Shown: positions 1-9,554, counted from the stretch's first letter. The stretch is 64,000 bases of DNA from Pectobacterium zantedeschiae (GCF_004137795.1 NZ_NWTM01000001.1:1167229-1231228), one strand, 5' to 3'. A program made the numbers and translations. Notes: generated by a model not told the origin, from the sequence alone.

Positions 1-192
1 CATTAATTTTTAAACCGCATAAATCCCGCGAATAAAACACGAAGAAAATCACATAATTGAGATCATTTAAAATTTTCTCTTTTTGAAGATCTTGTTCACA
101 TTACTGTAAGATAGAATAAATAGAATGGAGTCGCTGAACAAAAGTGGCAGCGCGTTTTTAAATAATAATTCTCTTTGACTTGGGATAATAAA
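1..192. promoter_or_regulatory. AT-rich leader upstream of KdgM-like porin
   Basis: Upstream region of the porin gene, strongly AT-rich. An imperfect KdgR-like half site (AATAAAACAC, 31-40) is visible, but its second half does not match the known operator, so KdgR control is only a possibility. No gene is visible; the window edge cuts whatever lies further upstream. Confidence 0.35.
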
Positions 193-921
193 ATGAAAGC
201 TAAAATATTGACGATGATGGTAACTTCCTTAATCAGCTTAAGCTCCATGGCTGTTACGATTGACTATCGTCATGAAATGCAGGATACGGCAAAAAACGAT
301 CATAAAGATCGCCTGCTGATGTCCCACCGTTTTGACAACGGTTTTGGCCTGTCCATGGAAGCCAAATGGGCGCAATCTAGCGCTGATAAGACGCCAAATA
401 AACCGTATAACGAAACAGTGAGCAATGGTACAGAAGTTACTGCTAGCTACCTGTATAAGTTTGATAAAACTTTTGGTCTGGAAGGCGGCCTGAATATGGT
501 TTCCAATTCCACTAGCAATAACTATCGTCCTTACATTAAAGGAACCGCGAATATTACTGATTCGCTGTACTATGGCCTGCGCTATCGTGCATCCTACCTT
601 CGCGTCAGTGGTGACATTGGCAAGTCAAGCGTGACAAACCCTACCGATATCACGGGCTATACCATTACCAGTACGCTGGGTTATAAACTGCCAGCCAACT
701 TCACTATTGAATACGAACTCGAATACAACAAAAACAACAAAGCAGGCGCGACTTGGTATTTGGCTGACAACGAAAATTATGAAATTAGCCATGACATTAA
801 ACTGGCTTACAAAGTGGACAAAAACTGGACACCTTACGCTCAGGTCGGTAACGTCAAAGGCAGTACAACAACTGACGAACGTCAAACTCGCTACCGCGTT
901 GGTGTACAATACAATTTCTAA
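193..921 (+). CDS. KdgM-family oligogalacturonate-specific porin
   Basis: Outer-membrane beta-barrel of the KdgM/KdgN family, which lets acidic oligosaccharides from pectin breakdown cross the outer membrane. The 242-residue product starts with a signal peptide (about 20 residues, MKAKILTMMVTSLISLSSMA, then VTIDYRHE). It continues with alternating amphipathic strands and ends with YRVGVQYNF, the C-terminal aromatic residue expected for insertion by the BAM machinery. An in-frame TTG lies 18 bp upstream, but ATG at 193 directly precedes the signal peptide and is preferred. Transcribed alone; a strong hairpin follows and faces the convergent ompW. Whether it is kdgM or the paralogue kdgN cannot be decided from sequence alone, so no symbol is given. 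The family is typical of plant-associated, pectin-degrading enterobacteria. Confidence 0.88.
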   Translation: MKAKILTMMVTSLISLSSMAVTIDYRHEMQDTAKNDHKDRLLMSHRFDNGFGLSMEAKWAQSSADKTPNKPYNETVSNGTEVTASYLYKFDKTFGLEGGLNMVSNSTSNNYRPYIKGTANITDSLYYGLRYRASYLRVSGDIGKSSVTNPTDITGYTITSTLGYKLPANFTIEYELEYNKNNKAGATWYLADNENYEISHDIKLAYKVDKNWTPYAQVGNVKGSTTTDERQTRYRVGVQYNF

Positions 922-994
922 TGGCTAACACCATTTAGAAAATAGATTCAATAGTAAATAGCGTTTCTTTATTGGTTTGTTATTTCCTGTCTAT

Positions 995-1028
995 AAAAAC
1001 GGCGAAGTGAATAACTTCGCCGTTTTTT
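995..1028. terminator. Bidirectional intrinsic terminator
   Basis: A 14-bp perfect stem (995-1008 with 1014-1027, loop GAATA) built on CGGCGAAGT/ACTTCGCCG is flanked by A and T runs on both sides. It lies between the convergent porin and ompW genes and can serve both. Confidence 0.88.
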
Positions 1029-1051
1029 ATTCTTCATATTTAACAATCAAA

Positions 1052-1684
1052 TCAGAAGCGATAGCCCACACCAAACATAAAGGCCCACGGATCAAGTTTA
1101 GTATGAATACTTTGCTGATCGTTACCGGCTTTAAATTTCACATCGGTATCTATATCCATCCACCAGACAGACATATTGAGCAGCCAATTTTTATCCAGGT
1201 TGTAATCCAACCCAGCCTGCGCAGCAAGACCCCAGGAATTTTTAAGGCTGAGGTCGCTCAACCCAGCATTTGTTCCCGTTTCATTAAATTTCTCATCGAA
1301 GAACAGGGTGTAGTTCAAACCAACGCCCAAATAGGGACGTAATTTATCCTGAGCATCACCAAAATAGTACTGTGCAACCAGTGATGGTGGCAGGTGTTTA
1401 ACTTCCGCAATAGTGCCAGTACCTGGTGTACCAACTTTGTGTTTGAACGGCGTTGCGGCGAGTAATTCAACACCAATATTGTCCGTCACCATATAGCTGA
1501 AAGTCAGGCCCAGTTGAGTATTGTTGCTAACCTGAAACTCCCCCAGCCCCAGTACGTTATCCGAGCTTTCTGCAGGACGCACTGTTGCCGATCCCGCCCT
1601 AACGATGAAATCACCTGCTTGATGAGCCTGCGCGAATGCAGGCATTAACGCTGCCGCCAATAATAAGAAAGATGCCTTTTTCAT
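1052..1684 (-). CDS. ompW: Outer membrane protein W
   Basis: Eight-stranded outer-membrane barrel of the OmpW family, forming a narrow hydrophobic channel. The 210-residue product has a 20-residue signal peptide ending AQA, the mature start HQAGDFIVRAG, the family's central PPSLVAQYYFG stretch, and ends GVGYRF with terminal Phe. The open frame extends four codons further (MEWV), but ATG at 1684 gives a canonical signal peptide. E. coli has ompW next to yciCBA-tonB, and the same order holds here with ompW divergent from yciC. A perfect FNR-type palindrome lies about 150 bp upstream, consistent with the known anaerobic regulation of ompW in E. coli. Confidence 0.95.
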   Translation of the reverse strand: MKKASFLLLAAALMPAFAQAHQAGDFIVRAGSATVRPAESSDNVLGLGEFQVSNNTQLGLTFSYMVTDNIGVELLAATPFKHKVGTPGTGTIAEVKHLPPSLVAQYYFGDAQDKLRPYLGVGLNYTLFFDEKFNETGTNAGLSDLSLKNSWGLAAQAGLDYNLDKNWLLNMSVWWMDIDTDVKFKAGNDQQSIHTKLDPWAFMFGVGYRF

Positions 1685-1830
1685 TACCCACTCCATTTAC
1701 AGGGTTTAAATTTCGAGCGAAATATACCCCTAAGTAGGTATTCTTGTTTTAAGCCAGATCACATCTTTTAAAGATTTTACGCTCAAATTGAACCGAATCA
1801 TTTATCAGTAACCAATTAAATTTAATAGAA

Positions 1831-1844
1831 TTGATCCAGATCAA
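1831..1844. promoter_or_regulatory. Predicted FNR binding site
   Basis: TTGATCCAGATCAA matches the FNR consensus TTGAT-N4-ATCAA at all ten positions and is symmetric. It lies in the 348-bp intergenic region between the divergent ompW and yciC genes, about 147 bp before the ompW ATG and 190 bp before yciC. The rest of that region (1685-2032) is AT-rich with no other gene seen. Confidence 0.7.
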
Positions 1845-2032
1845 AAACGACATAAAGCCATAAAATGCATCACCTGTGGCAAAGTGAATCACTAGTGGTA
1901 GTCATGCCACATTGATCCTGTATGAAGGGAAAAGCAGCATTGCATCGTCGACGGGGTGCCACAGCGTGGATTAACAGGTTACAATCGTGAGTTAAGTTCT
2001 TTCTGTCGATTTATCTTTTTCAAGGAGCCTGC

Positions 2033-2785
2033 ATGCCTATCACGGCTAACACGTTGTACCGTGACACAATGAATTTTACCCGCAACCAGTTCATCAGCAT
2101 TTTAATGATGTCACTGTTGACGGCATTCATTACTGTCATACTGAATCATGCACTATCGCCTTCTGGAGACGAGTTACAGATTCTGAGCAGTTCCAGTAGC
2201 GATCTGTCATCTTCTGTCGAATCTGGCTTAATGGACTTGATTCAGCAGATGACACCGGAACAACAAACCGTGTTGCTAAAAATGTCGGCGGCAGGCACCT
2301 TTGCTGCGCTAGTGGGAAACGTTCTACTGACGGGCGGGATTCTGATGTTGATCCAGTTGGTTTCTGATGGACATCGCACCAGCGCCCTGCGCGCCATTGG
2401 CGCATCCGCGCCTTTTCTATTGCGGTTGCTTTTCCTGATTCTGCTGTGCACCCTGCTCATCCAACTTGGCATGATGCTGTTGATCATTCCTGGCGTGCTG
2501 CTAGCAATTGCATTGAGTCTGTCACCCGTGATTGTGGTCACTGAAAAAAGCGGGATTTTCAGCGCCATTAAAACAAGCACGAAACTCGCCTACGGTAACC
2601 TGCGTGCAACCGCGCCTGCCATCGTGATGTGGCTGCTGGCTAAAATCGCTATTTTGCTGATCGTCTCAAAGTTGCCGATCTCCTCACCCACCGTGTTAGC
2701 CGTGGTTCTGAACGGTTTGAGCAACCTGATCTCCGCAATTCTGCTCATTTACCTGTTCCGCCTTTATATGCTGCTGCGCGCTTAA
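2033..2785 (+). CDS. yciC: YciC, UPF0259 inner-membrane protein
   Basis: Integral membrane protein of unknown function, 250 residues. Hydrophobic segments are visible near residues 18-38, 88-108, 125-170 and 195-247, about five to six helices in all. A hydrophilic, Ser-rich stretch ([11 protein letters not shown]) sits between the first two. An RBS (AAGGAG) sits 7 bp upstream of ATG. It is first of yciC-yciB-yciA, all on the plus strand, an order also found in E. coli. A hairpin follows the gene, so coupling to yciB may be partial. Confidence 0.92.
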   Translation: MPITANTLYRDTMNFTRNQFISILMMSLLTAFITVILNHALSPSGDELQILSSSSSDLSSSVESGLMDLIQQMTPEQQTVLLKMSAAGTFAALVGNVLLTGGILMLIQLVSDGHRTSALRAIGASAPFLLRLLFLILLCTLLIQLGMMLLIIPGVLLAIALSLSPVIVVTEKSGIFSAIKTSTKLAYGNLRATAPAIVMWLLAKIAILLIVSKLPISSPTVLAVVLNGLSNLISAILLIYLFRLYMLLRA

Positions 2786-2798
2786 ATGCCGCTCCTTG

Positions 2799-2824
2799 CC
2801 TATGTCACCGTTCTGGTGGCATAG
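2799..2824 (+). terminator. Hairpin after yciC
   Basis: An 11-bp stem (CCTATGTCACC with GGTGGCATAGG, one G-U pair) in the yciC-yciB gap. It has no downstream T run, so it may be an attenuating or mRNA-protecting hairpin rather than a full terminator. Confidence 0.45.
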
Positions 2825-2984
2825 GTTCCGCCAGTTCCCCGTTCGCTATCTACCCAATCGTAATTTTCTGCAAATTATTGCAATATCTCGGGAATGGAGT
2901 TCCACAATAAAGGATAATGGCATGAGCTATCGGATAACTCTCGCGGGTTATGATTACGACACTGTTAAGTGATGGATTGACATA

Positions 2985-3551
2985 ATGAAGCAACTTCTTG
3001 ATTTTATACCGTTGGTCGTTTTTTTTGCGGCCTATAAACTTTATGACATCTATATCGCATCAGGTGCGCTGATTGCGGCAACGGCGCTGTCACTCGCTGT
3101 CACCTGGATGATGTATCGCAAAATAGAGAAAATGACGCTGGTCACCTTTGCGATGGTCGTCGTTTTCGGTTCGCTAACGCTGGTATTCCATAATGATCTG
3201 TTCATCAAGTGGAAAGTCACCATCATTTACGCTTTGTTTGCCGTTGCCCTGCTGGTTAGCCAGTTTGTCATGAAACAGACACTGATTCAGAAGATGCTGG
3301 GGAAAGAGTTAACCTTACCGCAACCGGTCTGGGGGAAACTGAATTTCGCCTGGGCCATATTCTTTCTGGTGTGTGGATTAGTTAACATCTATATTGCTTT
3401 TTGGCTACCGCAAAGCGTTTGGGTTAATTTCAAAGTCTTTGGCCTGACTGGTGTGACGCTGTTGTTTACGCTGATTTGCGGCGTTTATATTTATCGCCAT
3501 TTACCTAACGACCAAGAGAAATCAGAAGAAGAAAAAAGCGAGCAACAGTAA
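2985..3551 (+). CDS. yciB: Inner-membrane septation protein A (YciB/IspZ family)
   Basis: Polytopic membrane protein of 188 residues, related to Shigella IspZ and implicated in cell-envelope synthesis and septation. It starts [21 protein letters not shown], the family's signature N-terminus, and contains about five hydrophobic helices. The conserved segment [19 protein letters not shown] lies near residues 124-142, and the tail is charged ([11 protein letters not shown]). Length agrees with the family (about 180). Lies between yciC and yciA as in E. coli. Confidence 0.95.
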   Translation: MKQLLDFIPLVVFFAAYKLYDIYIASGALIAATALSLAVTWMMYRKIEKMTLVTFAMVVVFGSLTLVFHNDLFIKWKVTIIYALFAVALLVSQFVMKQTLIQKMLGKELTLPQPVWGKLNFAWAIFFLVCGLVNIYIAFWLPQSVWVNFKVFGLTGVTLLFTLICGVYIYRHLPNDQEKSEEEKSEQQ

Positions 3552-3654
3552 TCGCTGAAGCAATACAAATTGTTTGATAAATACACTATGCCCGGCAGCA
3601 AGATCGTTTCTACTGCTGGGTATATTCAATTTAACCAACTTGACTGATTGCAAA

Positions 3655-4077
3655 ATGAGCACACAAAACGTGTTACCACAGGGCGAACTGGTTCTCCGCA
3701 CACTGGCAATGCCAGCTGATACGAATGCAAACGGCGATATTTTTGGCGGCTGGTTGATGTCGCAAATGGATATTGGTGGTGCGATTTTGGCAAAAGAAAT
3801 CGCAGAGGGACGAGTCGTTACCGTACGGGTTGATGGAATGTCGTTCTTAAAACCTGTCGCCGTCGGCGATGTGGTTTGTTGCTATGCACGTTGCTTACGC
3901 ACTGGCCGTAGTTCTATCAACGTCAACGTTGAAGTATGGGTCAAGAAAGTCTCGTCTGAGCCGATTGGACAGCGCTATCGGGCCACCGAAGCGTTATTCA
4001 CCTACGTCGCAGTCGATGAAGAAGGCCATCCGCGCGAGCTGCCAGCAGGTAAAAGCAATTTCACGCCAAGCGAGTAA
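3655..4077 (+). CDS. yciA: Acyl-CoA thioesterase YciA
   Basis: Hotdog-fold thioesterase that hydrolyses a broad range of acyl-CoAs in the cytoplasm. The 140-residue protein has the family motif NANGDIFGGWLMSQMD, with the catalytic Asn/Asp region, followed by VTVRVDGMSFLKPVAVGDVV. An in-frame ATG 81 bp upstream would add a hydrophobic extension with no family match. ATG at 3655 gives the expected N-terminus MSTQNVLPQGELVLRTLAMP. Last gene of the yciCBA run, convergent with tonB across a strong terminator. Confidence 0.94.
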   Translation: MSTQNVLPQGELVLRTLAMPADTNANGDIFGGWLMSQMDIGGAILAKEIAEGRVVTVRVDGMSFLKPVAVGDVVCCYARCLRTGRSSINVNVEVWVKKVSSEPIGQRYRATEALFTYVAVDEEGHPRELPAGKSNFTPSE

Positions 4078-4150
4078 CAATATCTGTCACTATTTTTGCG
4101 TAGAGGCGACATCATCTATCCTGAATAATTAACAGATATAGAACTAACGA

Positions 4151-4194
4151 AAACGGGGTGTCATCAAACAAAGATGACACCCCGTTTCTTTTTT
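4151..4194. terminator. Bidirectional terminator between yciA and tonB
   Basis: A perfect 15-bp stem (4151-4165 with 4173-4187, loop AAACAAA) followed by CTTTTTT on the plus strand. The A run before it serves as the U-tract for the convergent tonB transcript. Confidence 0.9.
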
Positions 4195-4205
4195 ACTGAA
4201 GTGAA

Positions 4206-4964
4206 TTATTCGACTGCTGCCCCGCCGTCAATTTTAAAGACGATGGTCACAACGAGATCTTTGCCCGGCTTGCTCGCTTCGTAACGCCATTTACGCATCG
4301 CCTGTTTGATGTCACGCTCGAACATATTGCGCGGTTCGGCAGAAAGCACTCGAACGTTGTCAACGCGTCCAGATTCATCCACATCAAACTGCATTTTCAC
4401 TCTCCCCTCAACACGCAGAGAGAATGCACGCGCCGGATACTGAGGCTGTGCGCGACTCAACGGGCGCGGCCCACTCGACTGCGAACTTGCTGCGGGCGCA
4501 GGAGCCTGCTTCACCGGCGCATTATTCACATTGCGCGTCGGCTCTTCGCTGGTAAACGGTGACGGAGGCTGTTTTTCAACGGTCGGCTCACGTTTAACCG
4601 GCTTAGGCTGCTCAACCTTCTTCACGGGCTTAGGTTCGGGTTTAGGTTTCGGCGGCTTTGGCTTCGGCTCTGGTAATGGCATAGGAACCGGCTGCGGCAA
4701 TGGTTCCGGTTCAGGAATTGGCTCTGGTTCAGGTTCTGGCTGCTTAACCGGCTCCGGTTCCGGGGCAGATTTGGCAGCAGGTGCCGCTTCATAGGCCGCA
4801 GGGTTAACCATCACAACGCTGATGGGCTTAGATTCCTGCGGTAATTCGATTGAATTATTAAACGATGCGTACAGCAAACCTGCAATCAGTGAACCGTGAA
4901 AACCAACTGAAAGTATGAATGGCCATGAATAACGGCGGGTCAAAAAAAACTTTTTTTGCGGCAT
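4206..4964 (-). CDS. tonB: Energy-transducing protein TonB
   Basis: Couples the ExbBD proton-motive-force motor to outer-membrane TonB-dependent receptors for siderophores and vitamin B12. The 252 residues show one N-terminal membrane anchor (about 15-36, after [11 protein letters not shown]). A long rigid Pro/Glu then Pro/Lys spacer follows (about 65-130, [13 protein letters not shown] then [13 protein letters not shown]). The C-terminal TonB domain contains [20 protein letters not shown] and ends near [17 protein letters not shown]. Length is close to the E. coli protein (239). Convergent with yciA and divergent from yciI. A Fur-like box lies just upstream. Confidence 0.96.
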   Translation of the reverse strand: MPQKKFFLTRRYSWPFILSVGFHGSLIAGLLYASFNNSIELPQESKPISVVMVNPAAYEAAPAAKSAPEPEPVKQPEPEPEPIPEPEPLPQPVPMPLPEPKPKPPKPKPEPKPVKKVEQPKPVKREPTVEKQPPSPFTSEEPTRNVNNAPVKQAPAPAASSQSSGPRPLSRAQPQYPARAFSLRVEGRVKMQFDVDESGRVDNVRVLSAEPRNMFERDIKQAMRKWRYEASKPGKDLVVTIVFKIDGGAAVE

Positions 4965-5002
4965 AGTCTGTCTTTATCCTCTTATGCCGCCCAAGTTTAA
5001 AT

Positions 5003-5021
5003 GCAAATAGCAATCATATTC
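5003..5021. promoter_or_regulatory. Candidate Fur box upstream of tonB
   Basis: Read on the minus strand, GAATATGATTGCTATTTGC resembles the 19-bp Fur box GATAATGATAATCATTATC, with the GA-ATGAT-TATT-C positions kept. It sits about 40 bp before the tonB start, where iron repression acts in other enterobacteria. The match is imperfect. Confidence 0.45.
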
Positions 5022-5216
5022 AATAACAACGCGTGGAATTGTAAAAAAAACAGAAATCGTGGGGGGATTAGTCTGGCAAATCAACCTATTGTCCTCGAAC
5101 AACATCACGTATGATGGTGGAAACACGTTTCTCTTACCCAATAACGTTTGTCCACCGGGGGATCCCTACCCGGCATCCCAAACGAGAGAGGGTACCTTCC
5201 TACCAGTGAGGTCGCT

Positions 5217-5513
5217 ATGCTCTATGTCATTTATGCTGAAGATAATGCTGATTCATTAGCAAAACGCCTGTCGGTAAGACCAGGCCATCTTGCCCGTTTA
5301 CAGGTATTGCGCGATCAAGGGCGGCTGATTACCGCAGGCCCATTACCGGCTATTGATAGCGAAGATCCCGGTCAGGCTGGCTTTAGCGGCTCAGTTATTA
5401 TCGCTGAGTTCGCATCGCTGGATGAAGCAAAGGCATGGGCTGACGCCGACCCCTACATCGCAGCTGGTGTCTATCAACATGTCAGCGTGAACCCCTATAA
5501 AAAAGTATTTTAA
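5217..5513 (+). CDS. yciI: YciI-family protein
   Basis: Small cytoplasmic protein of the YCII/dimeric ferredoxin-like fold, 98 residues, function not established. It begins [28 protein letters not shown] and carries the conserved His and Asp of the family ([11 protein letters not shown]; later [17 protein letters not shown]). The start at 5217 has GAGG 6 bp upstream. Longer in-frame readings upstream contain no family-like sequence. Divergent from tonB and next to it, as in E. coli. Confidence 0.93.
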   Translation: MLYVIYAEDNADSLAKRLSVRPGHLARLQVLRDQGRLITAGPLPAIDSEDPGQAGFSGSVIIAEFASLDEAKAWADADPYIAAGVYQHVSVNPYKKVF

Positions 5514-5520
5514 GGGTCAC

Positions 5521-5662
5521 ACTCTAAATAATTCGAGTTTCAGGACAAGAACGGCAAGGCGCTTTTGAACCGCGCTTGCGCTGGCCCCAACGGGGCGAGG
5601 TCCACGTGAGTGGGCCGAGTAGCAAAGCCAACGCACATGTAACTTGAAGTATGACGAGTATA
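5521..5662. repeat. ERIC-type repeat, copy A
   Basis: Carries both ERIC ends: CTAAATAATTCGAGTT at the left, and ACGCACATG then AACTTGAAGTATGACG at the right. The interior is not the classical ERIC centre; it holds a variant shared in part with copies B and D. Located between yciI and the chemoreceptor gene. Non-coding. Confidence 0.8.
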
Positions 5663-5785
5663 TTGATTCAGGTCATGATTAGAGGGCAAAATCATGGCCT
5701 CTTACCTCCCCGCCAAAAGCTGAAATATTTTAGTCATTTAACAGTGATAGTTTGACCGCTATTCATCTATAGAGGGTCAACAATC

Positions 5786-7459
5786 ATGTTAATGCCTGCG
5801 ATTTTACGAAACGGAGTTGCTACCATCCGCCGCCGTCATCGCCTCAGTATTCTCTCCGGATTGTTATTGATCATTGGGCTATTTTCTTTATTACAATTGG
5901 TTTCCATCGGCGTCATTTCTCAAACCATGACTCAGGTTCGGCAGGATATTTCTGCTAACGAGAGCCTTCGTCAGCAACAAGCGTTAATGGATAAAGCGCG
6001 GATGGAAGTCATGAATGCCAGCGACAAACTTAATCGCGCAGGCATTTATCTGTTGGTAGACAAAGAAACCGGGTCTGAAGGCAGCTGGCACAGTCTGATG
6101 GATGAGGCGGAAGTGTCTCTAAAACAGGCAAGAGAACATTATCAATTACTGGAAACGACCACGACGGCAGAAGCTGATACCGCGGCATTTGTCGATCTGA
6201 AAAAGAGCTACAACCAGCTTTATTCAGGGCTTGTCGAGCTAGCCATGGGAATAAAAACTACCAATCAGATTGATATTTTCTTTGCTGTTCCGGTTCAGGC
6301 TTATCAAAGCGATTTTACCCAGAAGTATTCACACTATCTGCAAGATACCGATGCGCTGCAAAAGCAGCATGGACAACAATTTTTATCCTCACTCGATCGG
6401 GCGAAAACCATTTTCATCACGGTGTTAGGGCTCTTACTGACGATTGCCATTGCCGTTTGGGTTGGCGTTAGTCGGGTCATTATTCGCCCGTTGACGCACA
6501 TCATTGCCCATTTAAAGCTGATCGCGGCGGGCGATCTTTCTCATTCAGTCAACACAGAAACACGTGGTACACGCGAAGTTGAACAGCTCAACACCAGCGT
6601 CTTCCAAATGCAGGAAGGTTTAGTGACATTGGTTAATCAGGTTCGTCAGGGCGTTGATCATATGGTTACGCAGGTCGATCGCGTGGCTGAAGATAACCAT
6701 CGACTTTCCGAACAGGCGAATCGCCAATCCCATGAACTCAAAGTCACGACTGAACACGTGATTCAACTTAGCCAACACCTGGAGCAAAACACGCAACATA
6801 CCCAACAGGCTAATTTGCACGCGGAGGACACCAGCAAAATCGCCGCGCAGGGTGAAACAATGATGAATGACGTCAAAGCAGCAATGTCAGATATTGCAGG
6901 CAGAACACGCGAAATGACAGAAGCCATTGGCATGATTGAGAACGTCGCGTTCCAGACACACATCTTGTCATTGAACGCGGCGATTGAAGCAGCACGAGCA
7001 GGAACGATGGGACGAGGCTTTGCCGTTGTCGCACGCGAAGTCGGCACACTGGCTTCGCAAAGCAGCCATTCAGCACAAAATATTAATGTGCTGATTCGTG
7101 ATTCGGACAACAGCGTAACCGCAGGAACACGGCTGGTGAACAAACTGAATGACAGCCTACAGAATATCATTCAAACGGCGAAAGGCACTGGCACGTTCCT
7201 GAGCGAGATCTCGGAGATATCGCACCAGCAGAACGAAAGCATTCATGAAGTAACTGCCCGACTGAGTACGCTGAACGACACAGTGAGAGAAAATGCAGGA
7301 CAGGTTGAAGCTTCCGCGCACACCTTCTCCTCACTGCTGGAGCAAACGGAACGCTTAAATACCTCGGTGTCGCTGTTTATCCTGCCCTCGACAGAGGCTG
7401 ATGTGAATCCGATAGGGACTCAGAAAGACATGACACAGCGCATTCCCGTGATGGGATAA
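5786..7459 (+). CDS. Methyl-accepting chemotaxis protein
   Basis: Transmembrane chemoreceptor of 557 residues that signals through CheA/CheW to the flagellar motor. Order of parts: cytoplasmic N-terminus, TM1 (about 22-45), periplasmic helical sensor (about 46-207, four-helix-bundle type), TM2 (about 210-232, FITVLGLLLTIAIAVWVGVS), a HAMP linker (IIRPLTHIIAHLKLIAAGDLS), and a long coiled-coil signalling domain. The conserved hairpin tip near residue 388 reads AFQTHILSLNAAIEAARAG. There is no C-terminal NWETF-type pentapeptide, so it probably does not tether CheR/CheB. The ligand cannot be inferred. A second ATG two codons downstream is possible as start. Confidence 0.93.
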   Translation: MLMPAILRNGVATIRRRHRLSILSGLLLIIGLFSLLQLVSIGVISQTMTQVRQDISANESLRQQQALMDKARMEVMNASDKLNRAGIYLLVDKETGSEGSWHSLMDEAEVSLKQAREHYQLLETTTTAEADTAAFVDLKKSYNQLYSGLVELAMGIKTTNQIDIFFAVPVQAYQSDFTQKYSHYLQDTDALQKQHGQQFLSSLDRAKTIFITVLGLLLTIAIAVWVGVSRVIIRPLTHIIAHLKLIAAGDLSHSVNTETRGTREVEQLNTSVFQMQEGLVTLVNQVRQGVDHMVTQVDRVAEDNHRLSEQANRQSHELKVTTEHVIQLSQHLEQNTQHTQQANLHAEDTSKIAAQGETMMNDVKAAMSDIAGRTREMTEAIGMIENVAFQTHILSLNAAIEAARAGTMGRGFAVVAREVGTLASQSSHSAQNINVLIRDSDNSVTAGTRLVNKLNDSLQNIIQTAKGTGTFLSEISEISHQQNESIHEVTARLSTLNDTVRENAGQVEASAHTFSSLLEQTERLNTSVSLFILPSTEADVNPIGTQKDMTQRIPVMG

Positions 7460-7492
7460 GCAGATAAGGAAATGAGACTCGCTATGCGATAA

Positions 7493-7527
7493 AAAATAGC
7501 GACCATACCTCAGGTCGCTATTTTCTC
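7493..7527. terminator. Bidirectional terminator
   Basis: A 12-bp stem, AAAATAGCGACC (7493-7504) with GGTCGCTATTTT (7513-7524), lies between the convergent chemoreceptor gene and yciY. Confidence 0.85.
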
Positions 7528-7533
7528 ACTGGC

Positions 7534-7710
7534 TTACCAGTCGTAGGTTACCGCATACAGCAATGCTCGCCGTTGGTGCTTTTGTTGCAAATAACGGGCA
7601 GAGCGAATATGGCGATAAGTACGAGATTGCGCCTCCAACCAGCGACTTCTTCTACGTTGGACCTGACGTAACATCCGCCAGCGGCCCACTTCATTCCGAC
7701 TGCGTTTCAT
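7534..7710 (-). CDS. yciY: Small basic protein YciY
   Basis: A 58-residue frame below common ORF size cutoffs. It starts MKRSRNEVGRWRMLRQ, continues with RRRSRWLEAQSR, and ends AVTYDW. I recognise the N-terminal half as the E. coli YciY protein (MKRSRTEVGRWRM...), which lies beside cls there too. Very rich in Arg (17 by my count), so strongly basic. The function is unknown; binding to nucleic acid or membrane phospholipid would be a guess. The start is ATG at 7710. The plus-strand ORF over the same DNA has no recognisable features. The C-terminal half differs from the E. coli protein. Confidence 0.8.
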   Translation of the reverse strand: MKRSRNEVGRWRMLRQVQRRRSRWLEAQSRTYRHIRSARYLQQKHQRRALLYAVTYDW

Positions 7711-7818
7711 TATGCGACTCTTGTTTATCCACTCGCGCGGAGCATTATATACCCCTCATACGTGACGACAATCGGTGAATCATCCTCTCCGCCATTATCT
7801 TCTTATTCATAGCTTTTA

Positions 7819-7956
7819 TAACCGAAATAATTCGAGTTGCGGGACAAACGTCAACGTTTTGAACAACGCAAAGCGTTGGCCCGCCAGGGTGAGGCACATG
7901 CAAGTGTACCGAGTAACACAGTCAACGCGTATGCAGCTTGAAGTATGACGGGGATA
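7819..7956. repeat. ERIC-type repeat, copy B
   Basis: Left end GAAATAATTCGAGTT, right end AGCTTGAAGTATGACGGGGATAT. Inside are two short inverted repeats, AAACGTCAACGTTT and AACGCAAAGCGTT, in the same places as in copies A, C and D. It lies between yciY and cls, separating their 5' regions. Confidence 0.8.
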
Positions 7957-8038
7957 TTCAGAGGAAAGGCATTTCCTCTTTTATAAATCTATGCGTACAC
8001 TTTGTTAATTCTTTGCAGAAGGGAACTATGCTGCTTTT

Positions 8039-9499
8039 ATGTCGACATTTTATACCGTAATAAGTTGGTTACTGGTTTTTAGCTACTGGTTGCTGATCGC
8101 AGGTGTGACCTTGCGTATTCTGATGAAACGTCGGGCAGTACCTTCTGCGATGGCCTGGCTACTGGTGATTTATATCCTGCCACTTGTCGGTATTGTCGCT
8201 TATCTTTCATTTGGCGAACTCCATCTCGGCAAACGTCGGGCTGAACGCGCCAGCAAAATGTGGCCATCAACGGCAAAATGGCTGCGTGAATTAAAGGAAT
8301 ATCGCCGTATTTTCGCGACGGAAAACAGTGAAGTCGCCAGTGCGTTATTCCAGCTCTGTGAACGCCGACAAGGAGTTGGTGGCGTCAAAGGCAATCAGTT
8401 GCAATTGATGACCACATTTGATGACACCATTAAAGCGTTATTACGTGATATTGAACTCGCGCGTAACAACATCGAAATGGTGTTCTATATCTGGCAACCC
8501 GGTGGTCTGGTCGAGCAAGTCACCTCTTCTCTTATTTCGGCTGCACGACGTGGTGTACATTGCCGTATCCTGTTGGACTCGGCTGGCAGCGTTCAGTTTT
8601 TCCGCCAACACCATCCCGAGCTCATGCGTACCGCCGGGATAGAAGTGGTCGAAGCCCTGAAAGTGAATCTATTCCGTGCATTCCTGCGTCGCATGGATTT
8701 GCGACAGCATCGTAAAATTATCCTGATCGACAGCCGTATTGCTTATACCGGCAGCATGAATATGGTCGATCCACGCTTCTTCAAGCAAGATGCAGGAGTT
8801 GGGCAATGGATTGATCTGATGGCGCGCATTGAAGGCCCGGTAGCGACCACGCTAGGCATCATTTACTGCTGCGACTGGGAAATGGAAACGGGCAAGCGCC
8901 TGCTCCCGCCGCCACCTGATGTGAATGTCATGCCATTCGAACAGGAGAGCGGCCACACCATTCAGGTTATTGCCTCCGGCCCCGGCTACCCGGAAGAAAT
9001 GATTCATCAGGCGCTGCTGACCTCCGTCTATTCGGCTCGTAAGCAGTTGATCATGACGACGCCCTACTTCGTGCCCAGCGATGACCTTCTGCACGCCATC
9101 TGTACCGCCGCCCAACGCGGTGTTGATGTCAGCATTATTGTTCCGCACAAGAATGACTCGGTACTGGTCGGCTGGGCCAGCCGTGCGTTCTTCACGGAAC
9201 TGCTGGCCGCAGGCGTAAAGATTTACCAATTCAAGGACGGGCTACTGCACACTAAAAGCGTGCTAGTTGATGGACAACTTAGCCTGGTCGGTACGGTGAA
9301 TCTTGATATGCGCAGCCTGTGGCTGAATTTTGAAATCACGCTGGTGATTGACGATGCCGGATTCGGTAGCGATTTGGCCTGCGTGCAGGAAGATTATATC
9401 GCCCGTTCACGCCTGTTAAACGCGGCGCAGTGGCAAAACCGTCCTTATTGGCAACGCATCGTCGAGCGGCTGTTCTACTTTTTCAGCCCTCTGCTATAA
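8039..9499 (+). CDS. cls: Cardiolipin synthase A
   Basis: Phospholipase D-superfamily enzyme that condenses two phosphatidylglycerols into cardiolipin plus glycerol at the inner membrane. The 486 residues have two N-terminal membrane helices (about 3-25 and 36-58) and two HKD motifs, QHRKIILID with His224 and LHTKSVLVD with His404. Both positions are identical to E. coli ClsA, and the C-terminus [10 protein letters not shown] also matches. ATG at 8039 gives [12 protein letters not shown], the expected start. The GGGA element is about 15 bp upstream, rather distant. An out-of-frame ATG at 8028 opens a 10-codon ORF that ends inside cls, possibly a translational leader. Followed by yciU. Confidence 0.97.
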   Translation: MSTFYTVISWLLVFSYWLLIAGVTLRILMKRRAVPSAMAWLLVIYILPLVGIVAYLSFGELHLGKRRAERASKMWPSTAKWLRELKEYRRIFATENSEVASALFQLCERRQGVGGVKGNQLQLMTTFDDTIKALLRDIELARNNIEMVFYIWQPGGLVEQVTSSLISAARRGVHCRILLDSAGSVQFFRQHHPELMRTAGIEVVEALKVNLFRAFLRRMDLRQHRKIILIDSRIAYTGSMNMVDPRFFKQDAGVGQWIDLMARIEGPVATTLGIIYCCDWEMETGKRLLPPPPDVNVMPFEQESGHTIQVIASGPGYPEEMIHQALLTSVYSARKQLIMTTPYFVPSDDLLHAICTAAQRGVDVSIIVPHKNDSVLVGWASRAFFTELLAAGVKIYQFKDGLLHTKSVLVDGQLSLVGTVNLDMRSLWLNFEITLVIDDAGFGSDLACVQEDYIARSRLLNAAQWQNRPYWQRIVERLFYFFSPLL

Positions 9500-9554
9500 A
9501 TACGCGTTTTCCCGTGTTCTAATAAGACCATTGGGACTTAACAGGAATCGCTTT

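Noticed and set aside
31-49. KdgR operator upstream of the porin
   Set aside because: The left half resembles the consensus, but the right half has several mismatches.
7563-7778. Plus-strand 71-codon ORF
   Set aside because: Antisense to yciY, which has a recognised homologue; the plus-strand product has no family features.
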